NCBI GenBank assembly: GCA_946414805.1
Contig: CAMKPZ010000005.1
Coordinates: 1-64,000, forward strand
Direction of reading: 5' to 3'
Length of the DNA: 64,000 nt
Source: an uncultured Bacteroidales bacterium
GTDB lineage: Bacteria > Bacteroidota > Bacteroidia > Bacteroidales > Paludibacteraceae
Below are positions 33,384-40,936 of this stretch, piece by piece. The notes beneath the pieces were generated by a model. The model had not been told where the DNA came from. It saw nothing but the letters and a program-made list of their open reading frames with translations, and ran no database searches. A program made the translations under genes and the position numbers. How positions within the stretch are numbered: position 1 is the stretch's first letter; the number at the start of each line of letters is the position of its first letter.

Positions 33384-34223
33384 TTATTTTTTTATTCTTT
33401 TGAGTTCTTTCTTGTCTTTTACTTTTTTCGTGTCCGCAATAGGTTGCAATTTGCCTCCTTTTAAGGAAGGTTTCATCTTCTCGGAATAATCATTCCCTCT
33501 AAATGGGAATTGAATATTCAGTTTTTTTCCGCCATCTGAAGGCAAAACAATTCCGCATAATTTGAAAGAGATTTGTCCTATTCCTTCCACAACAGGCTCT
33601 ACATATATTCCTCCATATACTTTTGGTAACGAGGACGGTACCTCGATTTGCTGTGTATCTGCTCCATCTATAAGGATGGGTTTGTGGATACATTGTATCG
33701 CTGAATTCTCATCTGTTATGAGAACCAACCATCCTTCCTTTTTGCCTGATGTGGTATCTAATATAAATCCCTTCATGTCTTTTTTTCTCGCGATGATATA
33801 GCCATCCCATAGAGCCACAGTATCTTTATAATCCATTTCCTCAATAGGTAGGAATACAGTATCTTTAACCGGACGCATTTTGATCTCGAATGTAACCGGA
33901 GTATGAGAATCTCTATAGGGTTTGAATTGTTCATCGTTGCTCCAAGGACTTAGTGCATTGGATGGCATTATAGTGCCGCCGTTTAATGCAATACCTACAT
34001 AGTCAAATCGGTTAAAGAATGGTTTTCTATCAAGTCCAAAACGCTGTCCAGTTGAATCTTGTAATACATAAGAAGACTCTACTAAAAATAATCCTTCTTG
34101 TACAGCTTCTTCAACTATTTGGCGACTTGGAGATTTCAGGAGAGAATTAAAATCCAAGCGTTGAGGGAAGCATAATGTAGTACTACCACAAAGCATTAAT
34201 ATGCCAATAATTTTCAATTTCAT
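33384..34223 (-). CDS. Secreted protein of unknown function within the kinase operon
   Basis: A 279-residue protein with a signal peptide (MKLKIIGILMLCGSTTLCFPQ). The rest is mixed alpha/beta with no family I recognise; landmarks are QIVEEAVQEGLFLVESSYVLQD, GVALNGG-like FDYVGIALNGGTIMPSNALSPW and DTVALWDGYIIARKKDMKGFIL. The tail is strongly basic (KKVKDKKELKRIKK). It lies between the FHA-protease and phosphatase genes with gaps of 12 and 7 bp, so it belongs to the same transcript. It may be a periplasmic partner or a substrate of the protease (inference). Confidence 0.65.
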   Translation of the reverse strand: MKLKIIGILMLCGSTTLCFPQRLDFNSLLKSPSRQIVEEAVQEGLFLVESSYVLQDSTGQRFGLDRKPFFNRFDYVGIALNGGTIMPSNALSPWSNDEQFKPYRDSHTPVTFEIKMRPVKDTVFLPIEEMDYKDTVALWDGYIIARKKDMKGFILDTTSGKKEGWLVLITDENSAIQCIHKPILIDGADTQQIEVPSSLPKVYGGIYVEPVVEGIGQISFKLCGIVLPSDGGKKLNIQFPFRGNDYSEKMKPSLKGGKLQPIADTKKVKDKKELKRIKK

Positions 34224-34235
34224 ATACTGTATATT

Positions 34236-35780
34236 TTATCGGTAGATATTTTTAATAGGTACGTGTTGCTCGTATTGTTGTTGCTGCTGACTTAAATAGC
34301 CGGATTCTCGATCTTTTCGTTGTGTCTCGCTCATCAACTGCGACACAATGCCGATAGCATATAAATCTCCGTTCTCATAGATGAAGAGTGGGCCTCCGGA
34401 GTTACCATGAGCAACACCTTGGGACATCATGATCATTCCTTCTTGATTCAAACCATCTCGGGCAACACTCATCTTGTTGTAGATGGCTTCAGCTCCCTCT
34501 CGGTTTTTTGTGCCGTCTTTGTAGCCTAAGCCGGCTGGATAACCCAATACATGTACTTCTGTTCCGGCTCGTAATTGCGAAGATCGGGCAATGTCGGTCT
34601 TGACCTTGCCTTTTGGCAGGGAATTATTATTGATGTCAGTTCTTGCGTATGCCCAATCAGTAGAGGCTTCTCCTAAAATATAAATAGAAAAGACATTGCC
34701 TTCATCATCTTTTACTCCCATCTGCACATCTTGCGAGGAATTCATGGTGAAATTTCGATCGGAGAAAACAAACTGCTTGCCGTTGGGTCCATATGCCGTG
34801 ATAATAGTGGTCATCTGCAAACCTTTACTCAATGCAAAACCATAAGTCAATGCAGCCTCCAGAGACGAGGGAGCACGCCATGATTGAACGCAGTGGCGAG
34901 CAGTCACAAATCTACCGTCTTCAAGCAGGAAACCTGTTCCTGTAGAACTGCATATAGGCTCGGATAGATCCGTTCCATTCGTTACGTATTCTACGGTATG
35001 TATGAAATAGACACTCGATTTGAGTTTTTCTACCAACCCCGCAATGTCAGGAGAAGCAGCAGCTTGTTTCTTCTGAATATCCCTGTATCGTTTCTCCATA
35101 GCCTTATTGATGCTGTCCTGAACGGCAATCATTCTCGCTAAATCTTCGTTTTGCTCAGTGATGTCAGCGAGGTTCTCACGGTAACGTTCTATGATATTGT
35201 TCATCTCATTCAACTGACGATTATAGAAGACACTCATCCATACACCACCTACGATTAACAATGCTATGGTTGCAGCCATGACACTCATTGCCGTTTTATA
35301 AGGTCTGAGCGCCTGCTGACGGAAAAGACTAAGACGACGGCTCAATCCGATACTGCCTACCGTTGATTTATTGCCTGTTGGAATGATAAATCCTAATTTC
35401 GGTCCGTTTACCGCTAACTGGATCTCATCTCCGTTTTGCAGATACCACTCGTTCTTAATAGGATGTCCGTTCAGGAAAGTGGTGTTTGTTTGAGATAATT
35501 GTACTAATTTCCAATTCTGACCATCTCGTACAATAGCAGCATGACGGCGACTGACGGTAGAAAATGACTCGTCAAACCGAACGGCGCAACGTGGGTCGCG
35601 TCCTAACTCCACTTCATCCACGATGATCTCCTGAGACTCACCTGCGCGATGATATTTGGATGATACTTTGTGTTCCAATACGAAATAGGTCTTTCCTCCA
35701 CCGCCAAATACGGAATTAAGACCGGCTCCTATGGAGCCTCCGAGTGAGCGTTTGAATGCCTTAGTAGCTTGTTCTGCCAT
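34236..35780 (-). CDS. FHA-domain membrane protein with trypsin-like protease domain
   Basis: A 514-residue protein. After a Gly-rich N-terminus, the cytoplasmic FHA domain (about 30-150) has the phosphothreonine-binding motif VELGRDPRCAV, STVSRRHAAI and the TTFLNGHPI strand. A membrane segment (AMSVMAATIALLIVGGVWMSVF) and a coiled coil (about 190-240, starting YNRQLNEMNNIIERYREN) lead to a chymotrypsin-fold protease. Its His is in VTARHCVQ, Asp in STDWAYARTD and Ser in AHGNSGGPLFI. A kinase signal could thus be read inside the cell and converted to proteolysis outside the membrane (inference). The C-terminus is Gln-rich. Confidence 0.9.
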   Translation of the reverse strand: MAEQATKAFKRSLGGSIGAGLNSVFGGGGKTYFVLEHKVSSKYHRAGESQEIIVDEVELGRDPRCAVRFDESFSTVSRRHAAIVRDGQNWKLVQLSQTNTTFLNGHPIKNEWYLQNGDEIQLAVNGPKLGFIIPTGNKSTVGSIGLSRRLSLFRQQALRPYKTAMSVMAATIALLIVGGVWMSVFYNRQLNEMNNIIERYRENLADITEQNEDLARMIAVQDSINKAMEKRYRDIQKKQAAASPDIAGLVEKLKSSVYFIHTVEYVTNGTDLSEPICSSTGTGFLLEDGRFVTARHCVQSWRAPSSLEAALTYGFALSKGLQMTTIITAYGPNGKQFVFSDRNFTMNSSQDVQMGVKDDEGNVFSIYILGEASTDWAYARTDINNNSLPKGKVKTDIARSSQLRAGTEVHVLGYPAGLGYKDGTKNREGAEAIYNKMSVARDGLNQEGMIMMSQGVAHGNSGGPLFIYENGDLYAIGIVSQLMSETQRKDRESGYLSQQQQQYEQHVPIKNIYR

Positions 35781-35798
35781 GATATATAATATTTTATA

Positions 35799-37067
35799 TT
35801 AATATGCTTCTACGCGAAGTTTGGTATCTCCGATACTGATGATATCGCCTATCTGGAGATAATAACCATTGGGACTGACCTCTTTGGCTCCTACATAGGT
35901 GCCATTGAGAGAAGTGCGCCACTGTCCGCTATGATGATCCCATTGTCCGTCGCGGATAAACCATACACCGCTTGGACGATCCAACTCCAATGTACAATGC
36001 CGGCGGGATACATAGCAACTCTGATCTTCCCGAATAGAAATGGTGTTGGAAACCGATGGATCTGCTCTGCCGACGGTAATTACGGCTCTTTCTGCCGATA
36101 GGGTAGTCAGATCATAGGTTCTGCCATATTCCTCTCCTTGCATAATGCGCAATTGGATACCCCGGATAGTATCCGGTATCGGAGTGGCTTCGAAATGTGA
36201 TATGTCACGCATATCCGCCGGAGGAAGCATCCGTAGGATTTCATCTACAGATTGTAATCGCTGTTTGTAATCGGGATGCAGGCTACCTTCAATCACAGGA
36301 CGGAATAAGGTTCCGGCATGCGACATGGTCAGTGCGGATTTGTTCCAGTTCCCTTCGCGTGCGTTTTTAATGTATAACACAAGATCGTTCTCGTCTTCCA
36401 GTCGTCCGAATGGAAGCACACCGGTCAACAACTCATACATCATTACTCCAAAGGAGAAGATGTCTGTTGTGGGAAGCACAGTTGCATTTCCACGGGGTGG
36501 GTTGATCTGCTCCGGAGGCATGTAGGCATAAGTCCCGAACATCTGAAGGGGTTTGCCTAAGATATTTCGCTCCGTCATACGCTTATTGCAGTCGCCCGAG
36601 ATACCAAAATCCGTCAAAGCTGCTGTCCCGTCATCTTTGATGAGTACATTCTCCGGCTTTAGATCCCGATGTACTTTTCCGCGCTGGTGGAGTGCCTTCA
36701 GACCATATAGCACTTGTTGACCGATTAGGTTCCAATCCGTATTGCGACATAATTTCTTTAAGTCTCCTTTTGAGCAGAACTCCATTACGAAATACGGATT
36801 CCCCTGTATCTCGCCATCGTCATAAGAGTGAACGAGAAACGGGCTATTGATCCGCCCCGTTTCGTACTCCATTTTGAATCGGGCTGATAATTGGCTGCGC
36901 AGATCAGGGAGTACTTCCCATAATTTCAGCAATTTTAGCGCATAGACATGCCCTTCCCGATCGGTCACCTTATAGACCTTTCCGAAAGTTCCTTCGCCAA
37001 GCAATTTGTGAACGGTGTATTTGCCGTTCACAGATTCTCCGCCGCTAAAATTGATCCGATCGGCCAT
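35799..37067 (-). CDS. Ser/Thr protein kinase with C-terminal FHA domain
   Basis: About 422 residues from MADRINFSGGESVNGKYTV. The kinase domain (about 20-280) has LLGEGTFGKVYKV, ALKLLKLWEV, the RD-type catalytic loop KVHRDLKPENVLI, TDFGISGDCNKRM and YMPPEQI. The C-terminal FHA domain (about 320-420) has VITVGRADPS, CYVSRRHCTLEL, SLNGTYVGAKEV and LQIGDIISIGDTKLRV. No membrane segment is present, so it is cytoplasmic. The longer frame starts at 37088, but MADR begins one base after the previous stop (TAA-A-ATG) and gives the better start. It probably phosphorylates FHA ligands in the same cluster. Confidence 0.93.
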   Translation of the reverse strand: MADRINFSGGESVNGKYTVHKLLGEGTFGKVYKVTDREGHVYALKLLKLWEVLPDLRSQLSARFKMEYETGRINSPFLVHSYDDGEIQGNPYFVMEFCSKGDLKKLCRNTDWNLIGQQVLYGLKALHQRGKVHRDLKPENVLIKDDGTAALTDFGISGDCNKRMTERNILGKPLQMFGTYAYMPPEQINPPRGNATVLPTTDIFSFGVMMYELLTGVLPFGRLEDENDLVLYIKNAREGNWNKSALTMSHAGTLFRPVIEGSLHPDYKQRLQSVDEILRMLPPADMRDISHFEATPIPDTIRGIQLRIMQGEEYGRTYDLTTLSAERAVITVGRADPSVSNTISIREDQSCYVSRRHCTLELDRPSGVWFIRDGQWDHHSGQWRTSLNGTYVGAKEVSPNGYYLQIGDIISIGDTKLRVEAY

Positions 37068-37068
37068 T

Positions 37069-37692
37069 TTACTTTGCTTTGAATACAAACTGACGATTTC
37101 CCATCAATATTACATCGCCGTCTTTTAGCGCTATCTTGCCTGCTGAACGAACGAAAGTTGTGTGTTGCTGGCTCTTGTCCTCTATGTACCATTGTCCGTT
37201 TTCACAGGTTAGTTCAGCCTGTACTTTTGAGGTGATTGTCATGTTCTCTGCATCCAGATTAGCGCGGTTGAGTGCGTGGCAATCGCCTTGAAATTGCTGA
37301 GGCTGAGGTTCTTTTAACTCTCCTTCATGTGCAATAGGGCTTAAGGTGCATTGCACTTGCGTACCTACTTGCACCCATGGATTGATTGTCCCTTGTGCCG
37401 GCGCATGATGGTGTATAGGAGCGGCTTGAGCCGGCTGCGGAACATCACCAAGACCGCAGTTTGGACATACCTCTCCGGCCGAACGAAGCGGATAACCGCA
37501 TCGAGGACAGCGCACGTTGATTTGCGCATTTCCGGACGGAAGGTCGGAAAATGCCGCGGCCTCCGATACTGTTTTGTTTAGGTTAAGTGGTTGCTGGGGA
37601 ACCGATATCGGACCTGCGCTTAACGGACTGTTACATTTCTCACATCGAGTGTTGGTGTCGGGATTTTCCCAACCGCAATTATCGCATCGCAT
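37069..37692 (-). CDS. Double zinc-ribbon protein with degenerate FHA-like domain
   Basis: A 207-residue cytoplasmic protein. Two zinc ribbons are visible, MRCDNCGWENPDTNTRCEKCNSP and VRCPRCGYPLRSAGEVCPNCG, each with four Cys. A Pro/Ala/Gln linker leads to a C-terminal domain (about 135-207) with the outline of FHA: NRANLDAENMTITSKVQAELT, WYIEDKSQQHTTFVRSAGKIALKDGDVILMGN. The usual GR and SRRH residues are not obvious, so phosphopeptide binding is uncertain. Its stop is one base from the next start. Zinc-ribbon adaptor proteins often accompany bacterial kinase clusters. Confidence 0.8.
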   Translation of the reverse strand: MRCDNCGWENPDTNTRCEKCNSPLSAGPISVPQQPLNLNKTVSEAAAFSDLPSGNAQINVRCPRCGYPLRSAGEVCPNCGLGDVPQPAQAAPIHHHAPAQGTINPWVQVGTQVQCTLSPIAHEGELKEPQPQQFQGDCHALNRANLDAENMTITSKVQAELTCENGQWYIEDKSQQHTTFVRSAGKIALKDGDVILMGNRQFVFKAK

Positions 37693-37707
37693 AGTAGTAT
37701 GTATTTT

Positions 37708-38550
37708 TTATCTGTACAACATGTAATATAATTCAGGAAGAATGAGCAGAAATCCTTGAAGACCCGCTGCAATGTAATATATGATCCTTCCGGTCTTGGC
37801 TGATCCTGTCATTACCATAATGGAACCAAAGAGCATAAAAGCGGTCAAGCATAAATAGGGTATCGCGCGTCCATAAGGGATGAAATCTGATATAAGAATG
37901 CAAATCCATAGCAGGGTAAGAACCACTTCCGACCAGTTGGTGATCTTGATGTAACGCTCTGGATGATCTACTTTCAGCACCTCTAAGCCATGCATCTTAG
38001 GAGCTACGAGCGTATATAGCAATACTGTTGTGGCAAATACTGTAATGAGGGTAAACACTGCTAACCAAAGAGCGAATTCGGAAGAATGGCACAAGAAAGA
38101 GGCGCAGATTAGCATTAGAGCGAAGAAGAAATTCATTAAGGTTACCAGAAGCTGAAGGTAGAGACCGACCCGCTTCTTGAGCAGGATAAGGACAGCATCA
38201 ATTATACTACCTGTACTGAAAAACAACAAAGAACATATCCAGGCCACATCATCGATGGCATCACGATCTGAGCTACCATCCGATAATGCGATCAAAAAAA
38301 TAAAGGAGGAAAATGCACCGGCAAGCAATAACATCCATAGATATGTCTTTGTTAACCAATGGAATGAAGTTACTTCCTGAGCTGTGGGATGAGGCTCGGA
38401 TTGGTGAGGCATATTAATAAAAGGCATTGTCTTTCGTCCTTCCGGCTCTATATTCATGGTGTCTGGCCGGGTAGTTAATGGCTGGCGGCATTTCTCGCAG
38501 ACAACTGCTCCATCAGGATTGGCCCAACCGCAATTAGTGCAATGTATCAT
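37708..38550 (-). CDS. Zinc-ribbon protein with seven or more membrane helices
   Basis: A 280-residue protein. The N-terminal zinc ribbon MIHCTNCGWANPDGAVVCEKCRQPL closely matches that of the next gene's product. It is followed by about seven hydrophobic helices (YLWMLLLAGAFSSFIFLIAL, LYLQLLVTLMNFFFALMLICASFL, LWLAVFTLITVFATTVLLYTLV, VVLTLLWICILISDF and more). The family is not recognised. It is the first gene of the operon, 34 bp after the promoter. Its shared ribbon suggests it docks the cytoplasmic components to the membrane (inference). Confidence 0.75.
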   Translation of the reverse strand: MIHCTNCGWANPDGAVVCEKCRQPLTTRPDTMNIEPEGRKTMPFINMPHQSEPHPTAQEVTSFHWLTKTYLWMLLLAGAFSSFIFLIALSDGSSDRDAIDDVAWICSLLFFSTGSIIDAVLILLKKRVGLYLQLLVTLMNFFFALMLICASFLCHSSEFALWLAVFTLITVFATTVLLYTLVAPKMHGLEVLKVDHPERYIKITNWSEVVLTLLWICILISDFIPYGRAIPYLCLTAFMLFGSIMVMTGSAKTGRIIYYIAAGLQGFLLILPELYYMLYR

Positions 38551-38584
38551 ATGTGTTCAGTAGAGATTATGTTGTTTTCGGCGG

Positions 38585-38675
38585 CAAAGTTACAATAAAT
38601 CTTTGATATACGCAAGTTTTTGCGCGTTTTTTTGCCATAAATATTTGCATACATGAAAAAAATGTTGTACCTTTG
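38585..38675. promoter_or_regulatory. Divergent promoters for the kinase operon and the lipoprotein pair
   Basis: Minus strand: CTTG (38616-38613), 20 nt, TAACTTTG (38592-38585). Plus strand: TTTG (38644-38647), 20 nt, TACCTTTG (38668-38675). The two promoters are back to back but, unlike the pair at 22.8 kb, their -33 boxes do not overlap. Confidence 0.75.
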
Positions 38676-38736
38676 CGGCGGAATAGGTAATTTGGTACCT
38701 CCGCAACATCTATTTACTAACTTTATTATTTCTATC

Positions 38737-39627
38737 ATGAAAAGAATTCCACTTTTCTCACTGGTCTTGCTGAGCATGTTCTTGGCAAGTTGTACGACGT
38801 ACCAGTTCACGGCGCGTCAGACAGAGATCAATCGCCGGCAAATGGACACGAAGAACCAACGCGCCGCGGTGCAGATTGATTACAACCACAAGGTCACAGC
38901 GACCTCCAATTATCAGATCACGCGTAAGGATGCTATCGCTGAGGCTGAATTCATGTGCATTCAGAACGAGAACATTGATGTGGTTGTTGACCCTATCTAC
39001 AAGATTGAGTTCAACCCCTTCAAATTCAAGAAGAACTACCGTGCTACCATCATCGGTTTCGCCGGAAAATACGAGCAGAAAGAGAACCTGCTGGACGAGT
39101 CGAAGAAGTACACGATTGAGGACATAGAGAAATTCAAGCTTCTGTACGATCCGGATTTCCTGCCCTATTACTACCAACAACCTGTTCCCGCCGGCGGAGA
39201 TGTGTACAACTACTATATCAAATCAGGTGCAGGAGTTGCTCCGGCTCCTGTCAAGAGTCCGGCTGTCAGCAAAACGGCTCCCTCGATCATGCTCCGGAAT
39301 AATCCGGCAAAGCAGCGTCCGTTCAAGCAATATTCCAGCGAAGAGTTACGCAAAGCGAAGAAACTGCGCGACGGCGGTATCAGCGCCCTCGTTTGCGGTG
39401 CAGCCGTCTGTTTGGGCGTCGGCCTGCCGGTACTGGTTACCGCCAGAGGCGATGAACAGGAATGGGCAGGAGCTTCTCTAATAATTATCGGGGGCGCAGC
39501 GGCAGTTGCCGGAATTCCGATGACTACAGTAGGTGCCGTACGCTATAACAAAGGCAAAAAATCACAATATATGGACATTACGCTCAATTCCGGCGCCAAC
39601 GGTTTGGGATTAGCGCTTAACTTCTAA
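38737..39627 (+). CDS. Lipoprotein, first of a paralogous pair
   Basis: 296 residues from MKRIPLFSLVLLSMFLASC (lipobox FLASC). The N-terminal 110 residues match the next gene's product: TTYQFTARQTEINRRQMDT, TRKDAIAEAEFMCIQNENIDVVVDPIYKIEF and RATIIGFAGKYE. The C-terminal half is unique: a linker, YSSEELRKAKKLRDGGISALV, and two hydrophobic Gly/Ala segments (ALVCGAAVCLGVGLPVLVTA, IIIGGAAAVAGIPMTTVGAV) that could be membrane hairpins. The function is unknown. The longer frame from 38653 overlaps the promoter and is rejected. Confidence 0.72.
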   Translation: MKRIPLFSLVLLSMFLASCTTYQFTARQTEINRRQMDTKNQRAAVQIDYNHKVTATSNYQITRKDAIAEAEFMCIQNENIDVVVDPIYKIEFNPFKFKKNYRATIIGFAGKYEQKENLLDESKKYTIEDIEKFKLLYDPDFLPYYYQQPVPAGGDVYNYYIKSGAGVAPAPVKSPAVSKTAPSIMLRNNPAKQRPFKQYSSEELRKAKKLRDGGISALVCGAAVCLGVGLPVLVTARGDEQEWAGASLIIIGGAAAVAGIPMTTVGAVRYNKGKKSQYMDITLNSGANGLGLALNF

Positions 39628-39643
39628 AAAACAATAACGACTT

Positions 39644-40237
39644 ATGAAAAAGATCTTAACTTTCGCAGTCTGCGCTTTCCTTTTCGCCAGCTGCACCGTT
39701 TATCAATATACAGGCCGTGATGCGGCTATCAACCGTCAGGATATTCAGGCTACTCCGACGATCGTGGATGTAAAAGCCGATTTCTCCAAACGCGTCTCCG
39801 CTACCTCGGATTGGCAGCGTACGAAAGAGGACGCTATGGCGCAGGCACGCTATAAAGCGATCACGGAGAATAATATAGACATCGTGGTAGATCCGATTTA
39901 CGAGATCCAGTTCCGTGCGCACAAGGCGCGTAAGAAATACAAAGTAACCATGACCGGTTTTGCTGGTTCGTACGCAAATGCCCGTACCCCGGTTGAGGAC
40001 ATCGAGACCATTAAGAAATACAGCCGCGAGGAGATCGAGAACTACTTGCTCCTGCACCGTTCGGATCTCGTTCTGCCGTATTTCTATCAGCAGCAGACCG
40101 GTGATGTGATCAATGTGCATTCCGATCACTCCAAAGGTTGCCGCCGCGATGAGAAGAAATGCGAAGCAGCACCGGCTCCCCAACCCGCACAGACTGCTGC
40201 TCCTGCACCCGCAACTACTTCCAAAAAGAAGAAATAG
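39644..40237 (+). CDS. Lipoprotein, second of a paralogous pair
   Basis: A 197-residue lipoprotein (MKKILTFAVCAFLFASC). It shares the domain of the preceding gene: TVYQYTGRDAAINRQDIQ, TKEDAMAQARYKAITENNIDIVVDPIYEIQF and KVTMTGFAGSYANA. It lacks the paralogue's hydrophobic C-terminal segments and ends in a Pro/Ala/Gln-rich tail and four lysines. The two genes are 16 bp apart. The conserved core (NIDIVVDPIY, GFAGxY) defines a small domain that I cannot name. Confidence 0.7.
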   Translation: MKKILTFAVCAFLFASCTVYQYTGRDAAINRQDIQATPTIVDVKADFSKRVSATSDWQRTKEDAMAQARYKAITENNIDIVVDPIYEIQFRAHKARKKYKVTMTGFAGSYANARTPVEDIETIKKYSREEIENYLLLHRSDLVLPYFYQQQTGDVINVHSDHSKGCRRDEKKCEAAPAPQPAQTAAPAPATTSKKKK

Positions 40238-40597
40238 TTCCCTGGAAGATAGTTTCGATACTTTGTCGTATCAAGAACGCGATCATCACGGGATCACTTC
40301 GGGAGAACAACGGTACCACGACGGAGGTAAATGCTGTCCGTGTGACTTTTTTTTGTAATTTTGCAAGCCTTCCTTCTGGCGAAGACCGGCACGCCTCCGG
40401 GAGATGACCAAGAGACAATCGGCACAAGAAAGAGCCGAAAAAAGATACGATTATTAAGAATTGCTCCTATATTGCAAAACCGACAAAAACGCCCTAAACG
40501 GGCTAAAAAACTTACATTCTAAAACGAATTTTGCAAATTTATTTGCATAAGTCGAAAAAAATGTGTATCTTTGCAGCCGAATATAAAAGGAGGTAAT
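40238..40597 (+). promoter_or_regulatory. Intergenic region with two promoter-like sites
   Basis: No firm gene lies here. A -7-like TAATTTTG occurs at 40356-40363 without a clear -33. A full promoter, TTTG (40542-40545), 20 nt, TATCTTTG (40566-40573), precedes the micro-ORF at 40598. A short basic frame starting at 40404 has no family resemblance. Confidence 0.55.
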
Positions 40598-40726
40598 ATG
40601 AACACAGATGTTTTTATCCGGTACAATACTCCCGAACAATATGCTGAGGCATTTCAACAGATGATTGATGCCCGCGAAAAATGGCGTGAACAAATACGCC
40701 AACAAGAAGCACAAATGACGCTATGA
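40598..40726 (+). CDS. Small 42-residue ORF with strong ribosome-binding site
   Basis: MNTDVFIRYNTPEQYAEAF at the start leads into a charged helical tail ending EAQMTL. A good promoter ends 24 bp upstream and AAAGGAGGTAAT precedes the ATG by three bases. That is a near-perfect Shine-Dalgarno, uncommon in this window. It may be a small antitoxin-like or regulatory protein, or the remaining start of a larger gene that was disrupted when the nuclease cassette downstream arrived. I recognise no family. Confidence 0.45.
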   Translation: MNTDVFIRYNTPEQYAEAFQQMIDAREKWREQIRQQEAQMTL

Positions 40727-40847
40727 CTTGAAGCATGTGCCTGAAAGGTTTACTATTCGCGAGAAATAACCTATCCTCCCATGCCCCCCAGCAAATGACC
40801 GTGCTGGAGAATGTGGAAAGCAAACATATTTTGAAAAGATAAAATAA

Positions 40848-40929
40848 TCGTCCCTCTCCAAGACATTAAACCGGAGAAAGCATCGGTCATATTTGACCGA
40901 TTAAAAACAAATATAGAAAGCAAACTAAA
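40848..40929 (+). repeat. 82-bp direct repeat, left copy, flanking the YhcG-like gene
   Basis: It begins TCGTCCCTCTCCAAGAC and ends AGCAAACTAAA. It differs from the right copy (41980-42061) at only two bases. It contains the perfect palindrome ATCGGTCATATTTGACCGAT (40882-40901) and ends seven bases before the nuclease start codon. Both copies keep an open frame reading PLQD[IV]KPEKASVIFDRLK. Confidence 0.92.
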
Positions 40930-40936
40930 ATTCGCG

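Noticed and set aside
40404..40550. Short basic open frame starting MTKRQSAQERAEKK
   Set aside because: It runs across the promoter region of the next ORF, is low in complexity and shows no family; probably chance.
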